Shown here: positions 47,561-58,540 of the stretch, piece after piece | Layout: every line of letters starts with the position of its first letter | Numbering within the stretch: the stretch's first letter is position 1 | Assembly: GCA_023634235.1 (NCBI GenBank) | Contig: JAMKCF010000018.1 | Location: 8,444,768-8,508,767 of the forward strand | Length of the DNA stretch: 64,000 nt | Direction: 5' to 3' | Origin: Pisaster brevispinus | Lineage: Eukaryota > Echinodermata > Asteroidea > Forcipulatida > Asteriidae | The notes under the pieces: generated by a model | What the model saw: only the letters and a program-made list of their open reading frames with translations | Databases searched by the model: none | Told to the model about the DNA's origin: nothing | Translations under genes and position numbers: made by a program

Positions 47561-50500
47561 ATGGAGGCCGCGAGGATAGCAGGAGTGAGGCAGGTGCGGT
47601 AAGTCGTGTACAAATTATCATTCACTCAATAGCAAAAGTTGTTTCTTTACTTAGTTTATTTTCTACCTATGCTTTGATTTCGCCATGCTGTGTATGTTTG
47701 ATGAGATCATGGATGGCCCATGCCATAGGGAATGTGGGTCCTCTCTCTCTCTCTATGGATGACCGAAGCCTGGGTCAAGTTGTGCGTTTGGTCATGGAGG
47801 ATTTCGACTCTCCATAGTTTTACGCATGAGTTTGTTTTGGCCATAGGTGAAGTTGAATAAACTGTCAATGCACCCCGCCAGTTTCTTGGTTCTAACCATG
47901 GAGGATGGCAGTAAACTGAGTGGTCATCGCTTGCTTCAGCCATTTTGGCCAGAGATTAGGAGCTCCGTCACTTCCCATAGCACCACAAGCTAACTGTCAT
48001 TAGAAAGAGAATTTCAAAAGAGACATACTATGGTGCACTAATCGAATCAATAACTGAAATTATATAGAAGTTGAGGTCATTTAAAGAATCAAAATTTGGC
48101 ATTTTCAGCTAGTCAGTTTTCCCACTGATGAAAGGTAGGCCTAATGTTCATATCCCAACTGTTATGCTGTTGCTATTAGTATTAGAATAACAACTATAGT
48201 TGTTTATGTTCACCATAATGCCTAGATGCAATTAAACAAAATGACATGGTTGTCTCCTTTCGCATGGTCTTATTTATAGAGGGAAGAGCGAAATCACGAG
48301 CTGCAGATTTTAAAGATAAGTCAAAAGGGAAGACTATAATATGACCACAAAGAACAGTTTGATGGTGTATCATTTATGTAACATTTTCACAATTACAAGA
48401 AAGGAAGAAGAGGTAGAAATCATCTTCATTCGGACTTCAAACATTTCAGTGTTTTGTTCTTCAATTTAGACAAATACAACACTACAAGCCCAGAACTTGT
48501 ATACTACACGTTTCACCCCACGACACGACTTTAAATTTATTTCCCCAGATCCCCCTTTTTTAATCCCCAACATTCTTATACCCTTCTCCTTCCTCATTAC
48601 TCTCTCGTCCTCCCCAACCCCATTATCCCAGCAATGTTTCTTTCTCTACACAGAGAGAAGCATAAACACTGACAAACCACCAAGCTTTTTGAACAAAATA
48701 AGAGGATTCCGGATCTTAAACTTGTGTTTGTTTGCCCCCCCCCCCAAAAGTAACAATTTATATACGCCATGAAACTATCGTGGTCATAGTCTCCCCCATA
48801 GAATATGATTTCACCTTGCCGTCTATAATACATTTAGTTGTGAATTGTACCTAATATTAACGTGGTCATGGGCCTTGGGTAAAAAACAACAACAGCAACA
48901 ACAACAAAAACCACGACAACAACAAAAATATGATTTAAAGGTAAGGTAAACCTTTGGTTTTTGAAACCGTTCGATTGTTTAAATCGTATGTAAATGCAGC
49001 TATATACAATTAAAACTAACCCGTGAAAATTTCATTTAAAATGGTGGTCGCGTTTTTGAGGTATTGCCGAAAATCCAGAGCGAATATGTCCACGCAGGAA
49101 GAATAATCCCTAATAGGAATACACAATCTGAGAAATTTTCTGACAGTAACGTTTCTCAGACTCAAATGTTGGTGCATAAAAACTGATTTTTTTTTTTTAT
49201 AACCACATCGTTTCTCAAAATGCTTTATAATATCGAAAGCTGTTGTACTTCTTACCAAGTAAGTTTTTATTGCCATTAATTTTTAGAGTGATACCAAACG
49301 TATACCTTCTCTATGTCAGAGTTTAATGATGAATGTTTACATAATTGTAATTAAGAAAGTCCTGTATAAACACTATACAAAATGTGGGACCCACGTGCGT
49401 GGATTAAATTCCTCTGACAAATCCACCCATGTTTGTTTGTAGTTTTCCTTAGGGATCCTCATCAAGTCGACCGTGAGGCGCCGGGGCACTATTGTTAAGC
49501 CACTATTTTCAAAACATAACCAACTGCCCCGTCTTGGTGAATGTTCAAGTAGAAAAAAATAGTTTCATGTAAACTTTCGTTGACTCTTTATTGCTTTCAA
49601 TTTTGTAAAGCTTTAAGGGAGGAGTCCTTTGGTAATTACTCAAAAATTACCATGAAAAGTTACTTGGTAAAAAACACTGGAGAGCTGTGTTGATATTATA
49701 AAAACATGTTAGAAACGATCCCCTTTGAAGTGACGTAGTTTTAGAGAAAGAGGTACTTTTTCACCCCAAATTTTTATTCCGAGAAAGGCTTCAGGCATGA
49801 AGCCTTTCTCAGGCATCTGAAAGCCCACAACTCTATTATTTCTATGCATAATGATGGGAACTTGAGATACACCAAGTGAAGATACTGGTCTTTAACAATT
49901 ACCAAATGTATACACTGTCTTTAAAAACTAGAAAACGTTTCTTATTTCAGCCTTTCAAAAATGGTTTTCCTTTAGAAAACAACAAGCTGCACAAAAAGGG
50001 GGAAAATAGAGACATTTTGCCTTCATGATATACTATAATGGTCTAATGGCAGTAATTTTCAAACCGAATTAAATCTCGCGAGATATAGATTAAATGTATT
50101 ATAAGGTCCTAGATTTGTTTTTGTTGTCAACGTAATTATGCTGATTTATAGGCAAAATTATCAAGAAAGATACAATATTTTTTAAAGTCATACTTGTTGA
50201 GAAAACAGCAAAAAACTATTACGTTCGTCAAGAACATCGAATCCATCCACGATTAGCGAGGTGACAGCGGATACCAACTGCATCTCTGGCCGTAGCATTC
50301 ACAAACGGACATCACGAAAATTTGAATCTACAAAACTCGCCTTAAGATGACTTTTGGAAGTGAAAATTGTCGACATATACTTTTATTGATTTCAGACGAA
50401 ATAATTTCGCAAGATGCTTACTACATGTCGTTACAACAGGGAGACTTTCGATATAATTTACACAATTTACCTGGGGTAATTAGTTATCATGCCTAAGTTT

Positions 50501-53500
50501 CGGGAGTAAAATCAAGATGGCTGTCCAGAAGTTGCCGTCTTTGTTGGCTCTGACTGAGTGGCATTTTCCTGAAATATTTTGCCACTTAGACAACACACCA
50601 AGGGGATAAAAAATATCATAAATGAAACGACGAGTCCTTCTGAAATATTGTTAAGAATAATGCACTTGATCGGCACAGAAACTTGACATGATATAAATCT
50701 TTCAACGGTCATTTCACAGGACTCCCCATCGCGCCACCGAAGTTCAATTGACCGTAATGAGCCGAGCCTGCAGGATCCGAGGAGTGTTCACATACGTTTT
50801 CTCCCTTCTCTTTTATTTATAAATTAATACACCACAAGGGAAACTGACTGTGATGGGTAAATTTTAAATAAGTTTTGGGTTGAACCATGGATGTAGAAAT
50901 TACCTCCATCGTTGAACAAAGGAAAATTTTCTTGAGCAGGACTTGACCTGCGACGTGACGCTCAACTGAACTATCCCCATGTTGGCGGTCTCCCTATTTT
51001 GTCAATATTTTTTTTCGGGGTGCCAGTCAGAAGCCATTCAACCAGTAACTGTCGTATAGCCAGGGATCACACCCAAGTTTACGATACAACGAAATTCTAT
51101 ACATTTGGTAATTGTCAAAGACCAGTATCCTCACTTGGTGTATCCCAATATACCATAAAATAACAAACCTGTAAAACTTTGGGCTCAATTGGTCATCGAA
51201 GTTGCAAGAAAATAATGAAAGAAAAAGCACCCTTGTTGCAGAATTGTTTGCTTTCAGAGAAAGGCTTTATGCTGGAATCCTTTCTCAGATCGTAGAGCAA
51301 GGAACTCTATAAAATATGCTCGGATTCAAATGTTTGTGTGAAAAAATACCTCTTTCTCGAAAAACTACATTACTTAATGTTTGCCCCCTTAAGTTTAAAG
51401 GGGAGGGGTCGTTTCTAAAAAAAACCTAATAATACCAACAGGTCCCCATGGCTCTTTATCAAGTATTTTTTATGGTCATTAACTTATGGGGTATAGTTAC
51501 CGAAAGTACACATTGCCAAAGGCAATTGTTAGGACTACATTTTAAATCCGATCTCCATAATTGATCTGTCCACGGACTCCGGAACTCCAACTGTCCCTTG
51601 ATGCATCACAGTACCAATATGGCCGCGGTCATCCAATTCTTTACACTGACAGGCCGCGGCCGGCCTGTGTAGAGCAGCCGTGAATGTTTACAATCCACTT
51701 AAGCTTGTTATCAAGTAGGATAGGGATACTATTACAGAAGGGTCTGTGGTTGTTGTGTCAACAGGTTCTGAGTAATCATCGAAGGCGCCAATAATGGTTT
51801 ATTCTGGGTTGTTTTACCCGGGGATGGCTCAGTATCATCGTGGTATTGTGGATGTAAGAAAAGAGTCCTTCGAAGAAACGCCTCGTTGCTCTCGCCTTTC
51901 CTGTGACATTTCATATTTCGTGGTGATTGCACTGTATGATTTGTTATCAACTTTTGATTTGAAGAAAAGGGATACGCTCAAAACTTGTTCAGCTGTTACT
52001 TTCATAGCTCTCTGAGGTTCGAATTCATGTGGAAACTAGGGCCTATGTATGGCACACAAATTGAAAATTTCCCATGACCAGTGCAGTATCATCCCCCACA
52101 TATACTTTCTGACCTCGATGTTTTCCCCGATGGCAAAAATGCATTTAATTCCTAGCCATTGCACACAAAATTACATTAAAGATTAATGTTGCCCCCCCCC
52201 CCTTAAATTTAAGTCCCTTCCCATTCCAGGATAACAGGTCTGGTGCCGCTGCTGGCAATACCTTATCCATACGTTGTAAAACCACGTCATCAGGCTTAGA
52301 GTGAAAAATAACTTTATGCACGGATCTGCCACAGCAATGATGTGGTTTGAGCAGCTTTTTTTTGCGATTGTTGAAACATGGAGGTATAAGGTTACGATAT
52401 TTGTTCATCGGGGATCAGTAAGGGTAGGTCTAGAAATTACATTCCAATTTTAGAAGGGGTGGTGATGATTATGGAGGGTGCTTGGGATCGGGAAGGAAGA
52501 GTAGCGATAAGATTAAGAAACACGCAGGAGCGGATTGCGTTTGGGGAGAATGGTTTTCGTTCGGGGAAAACAGATTGCGTTTGGGAAAAGCGAAACGGAT
52601 AAAAAATAATAAAATAAAACATCCCTGACTGATAAATTATTTCTACCTCCATGGTTAAATCTACTGTACAGTATTCATTCTTTCTAGAACTGTTATTAAT
52701 TTTCAGACTTTCCTATTTCCCCCTTTAGTTGCCGCATCATTCGTGACATCGAAACAACTCTGAAACGAAACATTCTCACTGTCAGGTAATTCTTAAAAAA
52801 CAAGTTTTTATTTTATCCTCCACTGTAAAATCAAATTTAGTTTTGCGACGTCAATGTAGATAAAGGCCCGTGGATCTTTGTCGATGTGTTGAACATGGTT
52901 GAACCGGTTTTCATTGTACTTGTACAGCAACTCTCGAGCTGTTTAATGTTTACGTCTGAACATCACGATCGGTCAGCGTTCATCCGAATCGCCAAGAATT
53001 GTTACACAAAATGAGGGCGCCCTTCATATTTAGTGGTTAGATCAAAACCGCTGGCAATTTATAATGAAACTTGAAGGGCCTATAGAAAACCAAAGCTTTG
53101 AAGTTGTTCTACCTTATTGACAACAGCATGGGCACACTACATCTACGTATTCCCACAACACACGTTATGATTTTCCAATGAAAGTGTCCTTTTCATTATG
53201 AAAATGGCTTTTCCTCTCAGATGACTAAATTTCAGGCCAGGTTTGTAACCGGGTGGTGAACATTTACTTGAGAAAAGGGTGGTGAATGAATTAATTAGGG
53301 AATTTATTTAATTGAATTCTGAAACTTTAAATCGATAGTTGCTAAAATTGAATCAATATAAGTTGTGAGCTTCTTTTTACTGAAGTACTATTTACGTATC
53401 ATTTTTCTCATCAATTTTTTTCTTCAGAAAAACTCCCATTAATTAAATTAATGAGCAGTTGATGAGAGGAGAGAACTGACTGTAAAGAGCTGAAGGTTGG

Positions 53501-54818
53501 TTGGCATCCAAAGCCTGGAATTTCATTTTTGAGAGGGTAAGGCCATTTTCAATTTGCAAAAGGCACTTCCATTGGAAACATCTTAAAAGTCTATGGGAAA
53601 CTTTTGAAGGGATTTCAAGGCCAAGACCAGGGCAACAGAGGCCATGTCCTCCGTTTCTTCTGTGTAATTCCAGCAGGCCTGCATTCCTTGATTTCTGGTA
53701 CAAAACGTTTTGCTTCACTAACCAGTAACCACATGACTGTCATGACTGTATTTTGGAAGATGATTTAAACTGTTCAATTGTATTAAATTGAATAATTAAT
53801 GGTTACTATTTTTAAAGAGTTGATTATTATGCAGTTTTCCAATGGGGAATTTTGGACACTAGGGGGCAGGTAATTTTCAATTGTTAATATAGTTCGCAGT
53901 ATGCGCACACTTCTGAGACAAATTTTACCTGGTATTCACTATTGGTAAGTCTGCTGCCACATAGTGTCCTGAAAAGTTCCCAATTGTATGAACACAGGCA
54001 CAAACCAAACAATAAATTAGTTTGTTTTCAAATTAGTAAAAGAAATATAAACTTCTATTGGACCATATCTATGGGACACTAAGGCAATGACCAAGGGCTT
54101 GGAAAAACAGCCTGTGCTGTTGCCTCCATGAAGTAGCCAGCCTCACTGTTTTTTTTTTAAGGGTAGTGCACATCAGGGATTTATACAGAAATACTTCAAG
54201 GAGCACCGAGGCAATGACCAAGGGCATGGGAACAATTTGCCTATGTTGCTTATGTGAAGTAGCCACCCTGACTTTGTAATTGTAAGGGCGGGCAGTTACC
54301 CCTCATACCTCTGTAGAAGTTCAATTTCTACGAGAACATTTCAAGTGGCACGAAGGAAACAGCCAGGGGCATGGAGGCAGTTGCCTACATGAACTATCAG
54401 GCCTGCATTGCATTAGTGTAGTTTTATTCAAACTTCATGTCACTTGTTTGTACATCACTTTCTCAGGAAAATTGAAGAGGGACGCTCTACCAACATCAGT
54501 ATCAGCCAAATTTCAGAGTGCATTTTGACGATGTTTTCAAAAGATGAGGTTAGTTTTTTTTCTGTTTCATTTGAAGAAATACCTCAATCGTCATCTTGCT
54601 TGTGGATGAGAAAGCAAGGTATAGGAGAAATAACTTCTTAAAGATAAACATCTGACAACTATTGATGACTCCCTGGGTTGTTGTAATTTCACAACCAATG
54701 ACAAATTGCAATTTTTTTACAAGTTTTTACTAATGTATCTTTCAGTGTTTCTTTGCTTCCATTTCAGAGCAACCATGTTGAGAGGTTGCAGTCCTTCACA
54801 TTCATACGTAATAGCTAG
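47561..54818 (+). CDS. Four-exon gene for a 75-residue protein, family not recognised
   Basis: Exons: 47561-47598, 52729-52785, 54467-54548, 54768-54818. Junctions are GTGCG|GTAAGT, CCCTTTAG|TTGC...GTCAG|GTAATT, TTTCTCAG|GAAA...GATGAG|GTTAGT and CATTTCAG|AGC; phases 2, 2, 0 keep one frame open. Start ACAATGG is an excellent context. Residues 1-13 read MEAARIAGVRQVR; exon 2 gives CRIIRDIETTLKRNILTV; exon 3 gives KIEEGRSTNISISQISECIL and TMFSKDE; exon 4 SNHVERLQSFTFIRNS. It is basic and helix-prone at the N-terminal half with no signal peptide or membrane segment visible. Function unknown. Intron 1 (5.1 kb) carries several MITEs and a SINE. Independent phase agreement over three junctions is the main support. 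Confidence 0.72.
48935..49312 (+). mobile_element. MITE family B, copy 2
   Basis: Matches 8505-8885: TTTAAAGGTAAGGTAAACCTTTGG, GAACCGTTCGATTGTTT-type phrase, CACGCAGGAAGAA, AATCTGAGAAA and TTACCAAGTAAGTTTTTATTG. Left end abuts TTAA. Confidence 0.75.
49613..49925 (+). mobile_element. MITE family A, internally deleted copy
   Basis: TTTAAGGGAGGAGTCCTTTGG to ACCAAATGTATACACTGTCTTTAA. The central hairpin GAGAAAGGCTTCAGGC/GCCTGAAGCCTTTCTC-type is intact. The TTGCAACTTCGATGACC part is missing. Confidence 0.75.
50340..50505 (-). repeat. MITE family C, diverged half
   Basis: TATTGATTTCAGACGAAATAA, ATGCTTACTACATG and CGATATAATTTACACAATTT parallel 19010-19130. Confidence 0.45.
50830..51060 (-). mobile_element. 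SINE-A with hairpin insertion
   Basis: Minus-strand SINE-A: GGGAGACCGCCAACATG, box-B-like GCAGGTCAAGTCCTGCTCAAG and the TTTGTTCAAC tail. Within the GTTCAACCC motif an extra CATGGATGTAGAAATTACCTCC is inserted. Confidence 0.75.
51098..51525 (-). mobile_element. MITE family A, minus copy
   Basis: Landmarks in reverse: GGTAATTGTCAAAGACCAGT, GGCTCAATTGGTCATCGAAG, GAGAAAGGCTTTATGC, CTCTTTCTCGAAAAACTACAT and CTCTTTATCAAGT. Confidence 0.75.
51590..52640. other. Unassigned part of intron 1
   Basis: A short GC block GGCCGCGGCCGGCC at about 51651 stands out. Otherwise there is only a C(11) run at about 52190 and no gene. Confidence 0.4.
54060..54415 (+). repeat. Degenerate tandem repeat, three units of about 120-150 bp
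   Basis: ACTAAGGCAATGACCAAGGG, ACCGAGGCAATGACCAAGGG and CACGAAGGAAACAGCCAGGG, each followed by a (C)ATG(G)-rich GTTGCCT and (A)TGAAGTAGCC(A)-like phrase. A single unit relative is at about 16480-16545. Confidence 0.65.
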
Positions 54819-54857
54819 ATGTCTGCACTTCTAGTCAACAAACTTTTAAAACCTAAG
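54768..54857 (+). other. Exon 4 continues past the stop into a second ATG frame and a donor
   Basis: After TAG (54816-54818), ATG follows immediately in the same frame and encodes MSALLVNKLLKPK up to AAG|GTGAGT at 54857/54858. The strong donor implies that the transcript continues. Either the first ORF is an upstream cistron, or the TAG is read through or skipped by alternative splicing. Confidence 0.5.
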
Positions 54858-55374
54858 GTGAGTCTGGCATGCTTTTATTTGGGGAAGTATACAAAGGTTT
54901 AGGACCCTGAAAGCCATGAGCCTGCACAATGATGTTGCCATTGTCCCCCTGCACTCCATGAAAGCATCGTGTGTACACAAAGGCCCAAGTGTGAATGGCT
55001 TAGGAGAGGACTGGTCATTGGACTGCATTAATAGTCAGCTACCCTGCTCTGCCTGACTTGCTATGCAAAGGCTTAGTGTGCATAACTAATTTGCAGGGTA
55101 TCTGACTAACAACAGATCAATGCCTTTTCTCCTATTCAAAGGTTTTCCTAAAAAGTGGACGAAAGTTGACAACTTTTTTGAGAAAAAAGTGGTCGTTTGA
55201 GGGCATTTAGAGATTATAAAAGACTTTGTAAAAATAAATTTTGCAAGTGAAACTTATACTTGTATGTTTCAAGGAAACAAATTGTGACTTAAGTGTATAC
55301 AGAGGCTGTTAGAAGGCCATTCACTTTTTTCTGACGTACACCCATCCTTAACAACTTGTACTACTTGTAATTAC

Positions 55375-55382
55375 TTAAATTA
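55375..55382 (+). promoter_or_regulatory. Candidate TATA-like element of the U6 gene
   Basis: TTAAATTA sits about 30 bp upstream of the first U6 base, the spacing of a type-3 Pol III TATA box. No confident PSE consensus for this lineage can be named. Confidence 0.4.
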
Positions 55383-55404
55383 GAGGTGTGTTACTCAGTT
55401 AGTC

Positions 55405-55419
55405 GTGCTAGCTTCGGCT

Positions 55420-55461
<42 letters not shown>

Positions 55462-55511
55462 GGCCCCTGCGCAAGGATGACACGCAAAATCGTGAAGCGT
55501 TCCATATTTTT
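55405..55511 (+). ncRNA. U6: U6 spliceosomal snRNA
   Basis: Full-length U6 (about 106-107 nt), the catalytic RNA of the spliceosome. The 5' stem-loop (GTGCTAGCTTCGGCTGCAC) is intact. Position 6 C-to-A and position 15 A-to-T relative to human form a compensating A-U pair, shifting the bulge to U5. The core is invariant: AAAATTGGAAC, ACAGAGA box, AGC triad (TTAGCATGGCCCC) and the internal stem-loop. The late region reads CGCAAAATCGTGAAGCG, as in some other invertebrates. It ends with TTCCATATTTTTT, a Pol III T-run terminator. It lies on the same strand as, and downstream of, the 75-residue gene and may be in an intron of it. Confidence 0.97.
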
Positions 55512-55512
55512 T
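55506..55512 (+). terminator. Pol III T-run terminator of U6
   Basis: A run of six T follows ATA at the U6 3' end. Confidence 0.85.
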
Positions 55513-55875
55513 CGCATATTTTTACAACCTTAACGTCCATTTTCAAACCAGACAACTTTTGGCTACTTTTTGCCACACTTTGAACTAGTTTATGGACTTT
55601 TTGCCAGGGAAAACAAAATGTTGAATAAAAAATTAAAAAATTTAACTGTTAAGTACGCGCTAATTTATTCGCATGACGCTTTAATCGTTTATAAACAAAG
55701 TCAATGTACAGGTATTTGTTTTTTAGCGTAGAAAACTTTTTTTATGATTTAAAAAAGAAATGTCAAGCTACACGTTATTGCGTGATGTATATGAAAGCAT
55801 GTACATGTGTCAAAGGTGTACGCAGGCAGTACGCGTACACCTTTTCGTTAAACAATATAAACAGACAGGCAATAG

Positions 55876-56080
55876 TTTAAAGGGGCTTTGCATCCGTCAT
55901 GATAAAAGCCGGCTTGTGGCTGTACATGGAATTATGAACTCTCACCCAGTTACTGCACGCACATGCACTCTGCGTAGATATGATTTGGAGAGAGGGCGCG
56001 CACGTACAGTAACTGGGTGAGAGTTCATAATTCCATGTACAGCCACAGGCCTGCTTTGATCATGACACAGCCCCTTTAAA
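55876..56080. mobile_element. Palindromic MITE with TTAA ends (about 200 bp)
   Basis: TTTAAAGGGGCTTTGCATC on the left and TGACACAGCCCCTTTAAA on the right. The inner arms (CTGTACATGGAATTATGAAC, TCTCACCCAGTTACT and inverses) are almost perfect over about 50 bp, so the element is young. TTAA at 55877-55880 and 56076-56079 suggests piggyBac-type target duplication. Confidence 0.85.
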
Positions 56081-56311
56081 TTTGCCTTCACACACAAAAA
56101 AAACTTCAAAAATATAATTTTTAAAGATTTGAAAAAGAGAGGTTAAGCTACACATTATAGCACAATGCGTATGGCGATTCGAACACGCAGCCTTGACGTA
56201 ATGCGGGCAATTACTCGTATGCCATTTGTGATCAAAATAAATGACAGTGTCGGCTTAATTTTACTTTTTTTAGGGAAGACTATGTTAAAAATTTAGACAC
56301 ATTTTTGCGAA

Positions 56312-56485
56312 TTGCATATGGTAACGCGTTTGCGTATCGCATATGGGGGACATATGTGATATGCTTATGGCGGCACATATGCGTATCGCACATATGCGTA
56401 TCGCATATGGCGACGCATATGTGTATCGCGTATGTTGACGCATGCATCGCGGTGACGCATAAGCATAACGCGATGTATGCAAGTA
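56312..56485. repeat. CATATGCGTATCGC-rich satellite patch
   Basis: Words GCGTATCGCATATGG, CACATATGCGTATCGC and GACGCATATGTGTATCGC recur irregularly, with both orientations possible because CATATG is palindromic. High CpG for this window. Confidence 0.7.
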
Positions 56486-56814
56486 TCGGTAGTAAACCTA
56501 AAAGAAGGAGATTTTTTTGATTTAAATTAGAGGGGTAAAGCTACACGTTTTAGGGTAACACTTGCAGCAATGCGTACACTTAGCCGTGACCAACACAGTC
56601 CTTGAGGGTGTGCCGTAATCATGTGAACAAAACATATGTGTTACACATATGCCAATACCGTTTATATGGACAAAATAAACATTATTGGCTTAAATTTGCC
56701 TTTTTCATTGATAATTCAAACCTCAATTAAAAAAAAAAAAAAAAGATTTAGAGAGAGGTTAAGCTTTACACATTATTGCAGAATGCATAAAGTGAGGTAT
56801 AAACGTATCTGCAG

Positions 56815-57360
56815 ATTTTCTATTATTTTTTATTTAAAAGTGCCCCATATACATGAGCCTCATTGGTTGTTCTCTGTAGTGTTCCAATTTTGATCCAAAA
56901 GTACCCCATCTACATGTACATGAACCCCATCGGTTGTTCTCTGTAGTGTTCCAATTTTGTTCCAAAAGTACCCCGTCAACTTGAGCCCCATCGGTTGTTC
57001 TCCGTAGTGCTCCAATTTCGTTCCCAAAGTACCCCATCTATATGAGCCCCGCCGGTTGTTCTCTGTATGTTGGGGTACTTTTGGAACAAAATTGGAACAC
57101 CACAGAGAACAACCGATGGGGCTCAAGTTGACGGGGTACTTTTGGAACAAAATTGGAACACTACAGAGAACAACCGATGGGGCTCATTCAACATGAGCCC
57201 CAGCGGTTGTTCTCTGTGGTGTTCCAATTTTGTTCCAAAAGTACCCCAACATACAGAGAACAACCGGCGGGGCTCACGCGCATTGCGACGCGTCGCGGTT
57301 GCCGGTTGTTCTCTGTAGAGTTCCAATTTGTTCCAGAAGTGTTCCAATTTGTTCCAAAGT
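56815..57360. repeat. Inverted-repeat cluster of U6-core-like units (about 60-65 bp)
   Basis: The unit in its U6-sense orientation is TTTTGGAACAAAATTGGAAC, ACTACAGAGAACAACCGATG, GGGCTC. Sense copies begin at about 57085, 57149 and (partial) 57250; antisense copies at about 56870, 56932, 56993, 57053 (partial), 57201 and 57303. AAAATTGGAAC plus, three bases later, ACAGAGAA matches U6 nt 27-48 in order, after which the sequences diverge except ATGG. Arms can form cruciforms. Frames across it are not genes. Confidence 0.7.
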
Positions 57361-58540
57361 TGTTTAGATTGTGATAAAAAAGACAATATTGGTTTGGGTT
57401 CTGTAGTTGTCTTGTAGGTACGATGAGATTGTAACCCTCCGTTGTCGTCTGACGAAGATTTGATTTTGTTTTCTGTTCGAGATGAGCTGTTCGAGTGGAC
57501 GACCGATCAATAGTGGGAACGTAAAATGAACTAAGCAACGTTATGTCTTGTCATTATTCGTGTATTGTAAATGCTCCCAACACAGGCTAGCTGAAATAGA
57601 GTTAGCAATACAGCAAGAGGTGGAACATTCAATGAAAAAATGGAACGTTGCATGAAAAAGAGGAACGTGAAATGAAAAACATGGGACGTTACAGCGGAAA
57701 AGTGGAATGTGTGGTACCCAGACGTCTTCGACGACTCTTTGTGTCTGTAAAGTACGGTGTCCCGGTGAAGCCACACATGGAACAAATGTCTGCAGTGACT
57801 ACAAGTGTTATGTGAGACTGTATGGCCCTCCAGCAGCCGGCAGTTGTCTCTATATTATTATAATTTTTAAATTTTACCTAAAAAAATTATCATTATAGTG
57901 TTATGCAATAAATATCAACTGCAAAATAAATAAACAAAATATGTGTGCAAATGTTTTTCTGCCCTCAACTTTGAGTAACTGTTTTTTTCTTGTTATGTCT
58001 CTTATGATAAAACACCAAACAAGCACTGAATCAAATGGGATTCAATTCCCTTTGATTTAGTGCTTTAAAAATTAACAGGTTTTTATTTTACTTGGCTAAC
58101 AAAATTTGGAGTGGTATCAGTAAAACCATGGTGGAACAAAGCACTCGTTTGTGTCATCAATTTTAAGATGCTGCCTTTATCTGTTTGCGCACATTATCTG
58201 CGGGATAAACAAAAGTTTCAAATTTTATAGTTGGGTGTTGTGATGTCCTTAAAAATAATTATTGGATACTATTTAGAATATTTTGTATTAATTTTCATTT
58301 TCTATGAGCTGTAATCAACCAAAAAAACCAACCAACCAAACAAACAAACAAAAATAGCAAAAACATCTGCTGTTTTTGTTTTGGGTTTCTGTTGGGGGCG
58401 GGTGATTAATTAATTAAAAAAAATTAAAAAAACATATTTGTATAATTACATAGATTTTTCACAGCCATAAACATCGCTTTTTGTTCATTCATCCCTTCAA
58501 AGTAGGGTTACACTAATTTTTCCAGCCTGTGAAATCAGTC
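57361..58540. other. Unassigned stretch
   Basis: A minor repeat TGGAACGTTGCATGAAAAAG/TGGAACATTCAATGAAAAAA occurs at about 57620-57690. Otherwise no gene or element is recognised. Confidence 0.4.

Larger units (their letters stand above)
55745..56815 (+). repeat. Degenerate tandem repeat, about 230-390 bp spacing
   Basis: A common block, GATTT(AA)AAAAGA, GGTTAAGCTACACRTTATTG and CAATGCGTA-type sequence, starts at about 55748, 56126, 56518 and 56744. Between blocks are different fillers: the palindromic MITE at 55876 and the CATATG-rich patch at 56315. Confidence 0.65.

Noticed and set aside
50512..50712. Possible membrane-protein frame on the minus strand
   Set aside because: Sixty-six codons, no splice signals at a useful phase, next to repeat sequence.
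56285..56520. Frames rich in CVSHICVSHM-type repeats
   Set aside because: Translations of the CATATGCG satellite.
56834..57538. Overlapping frames with ENNRWGS / TENNRRGS repeats
   Set aside because: Created by the inverted U6-like repeat; similar frames exist on both strands.
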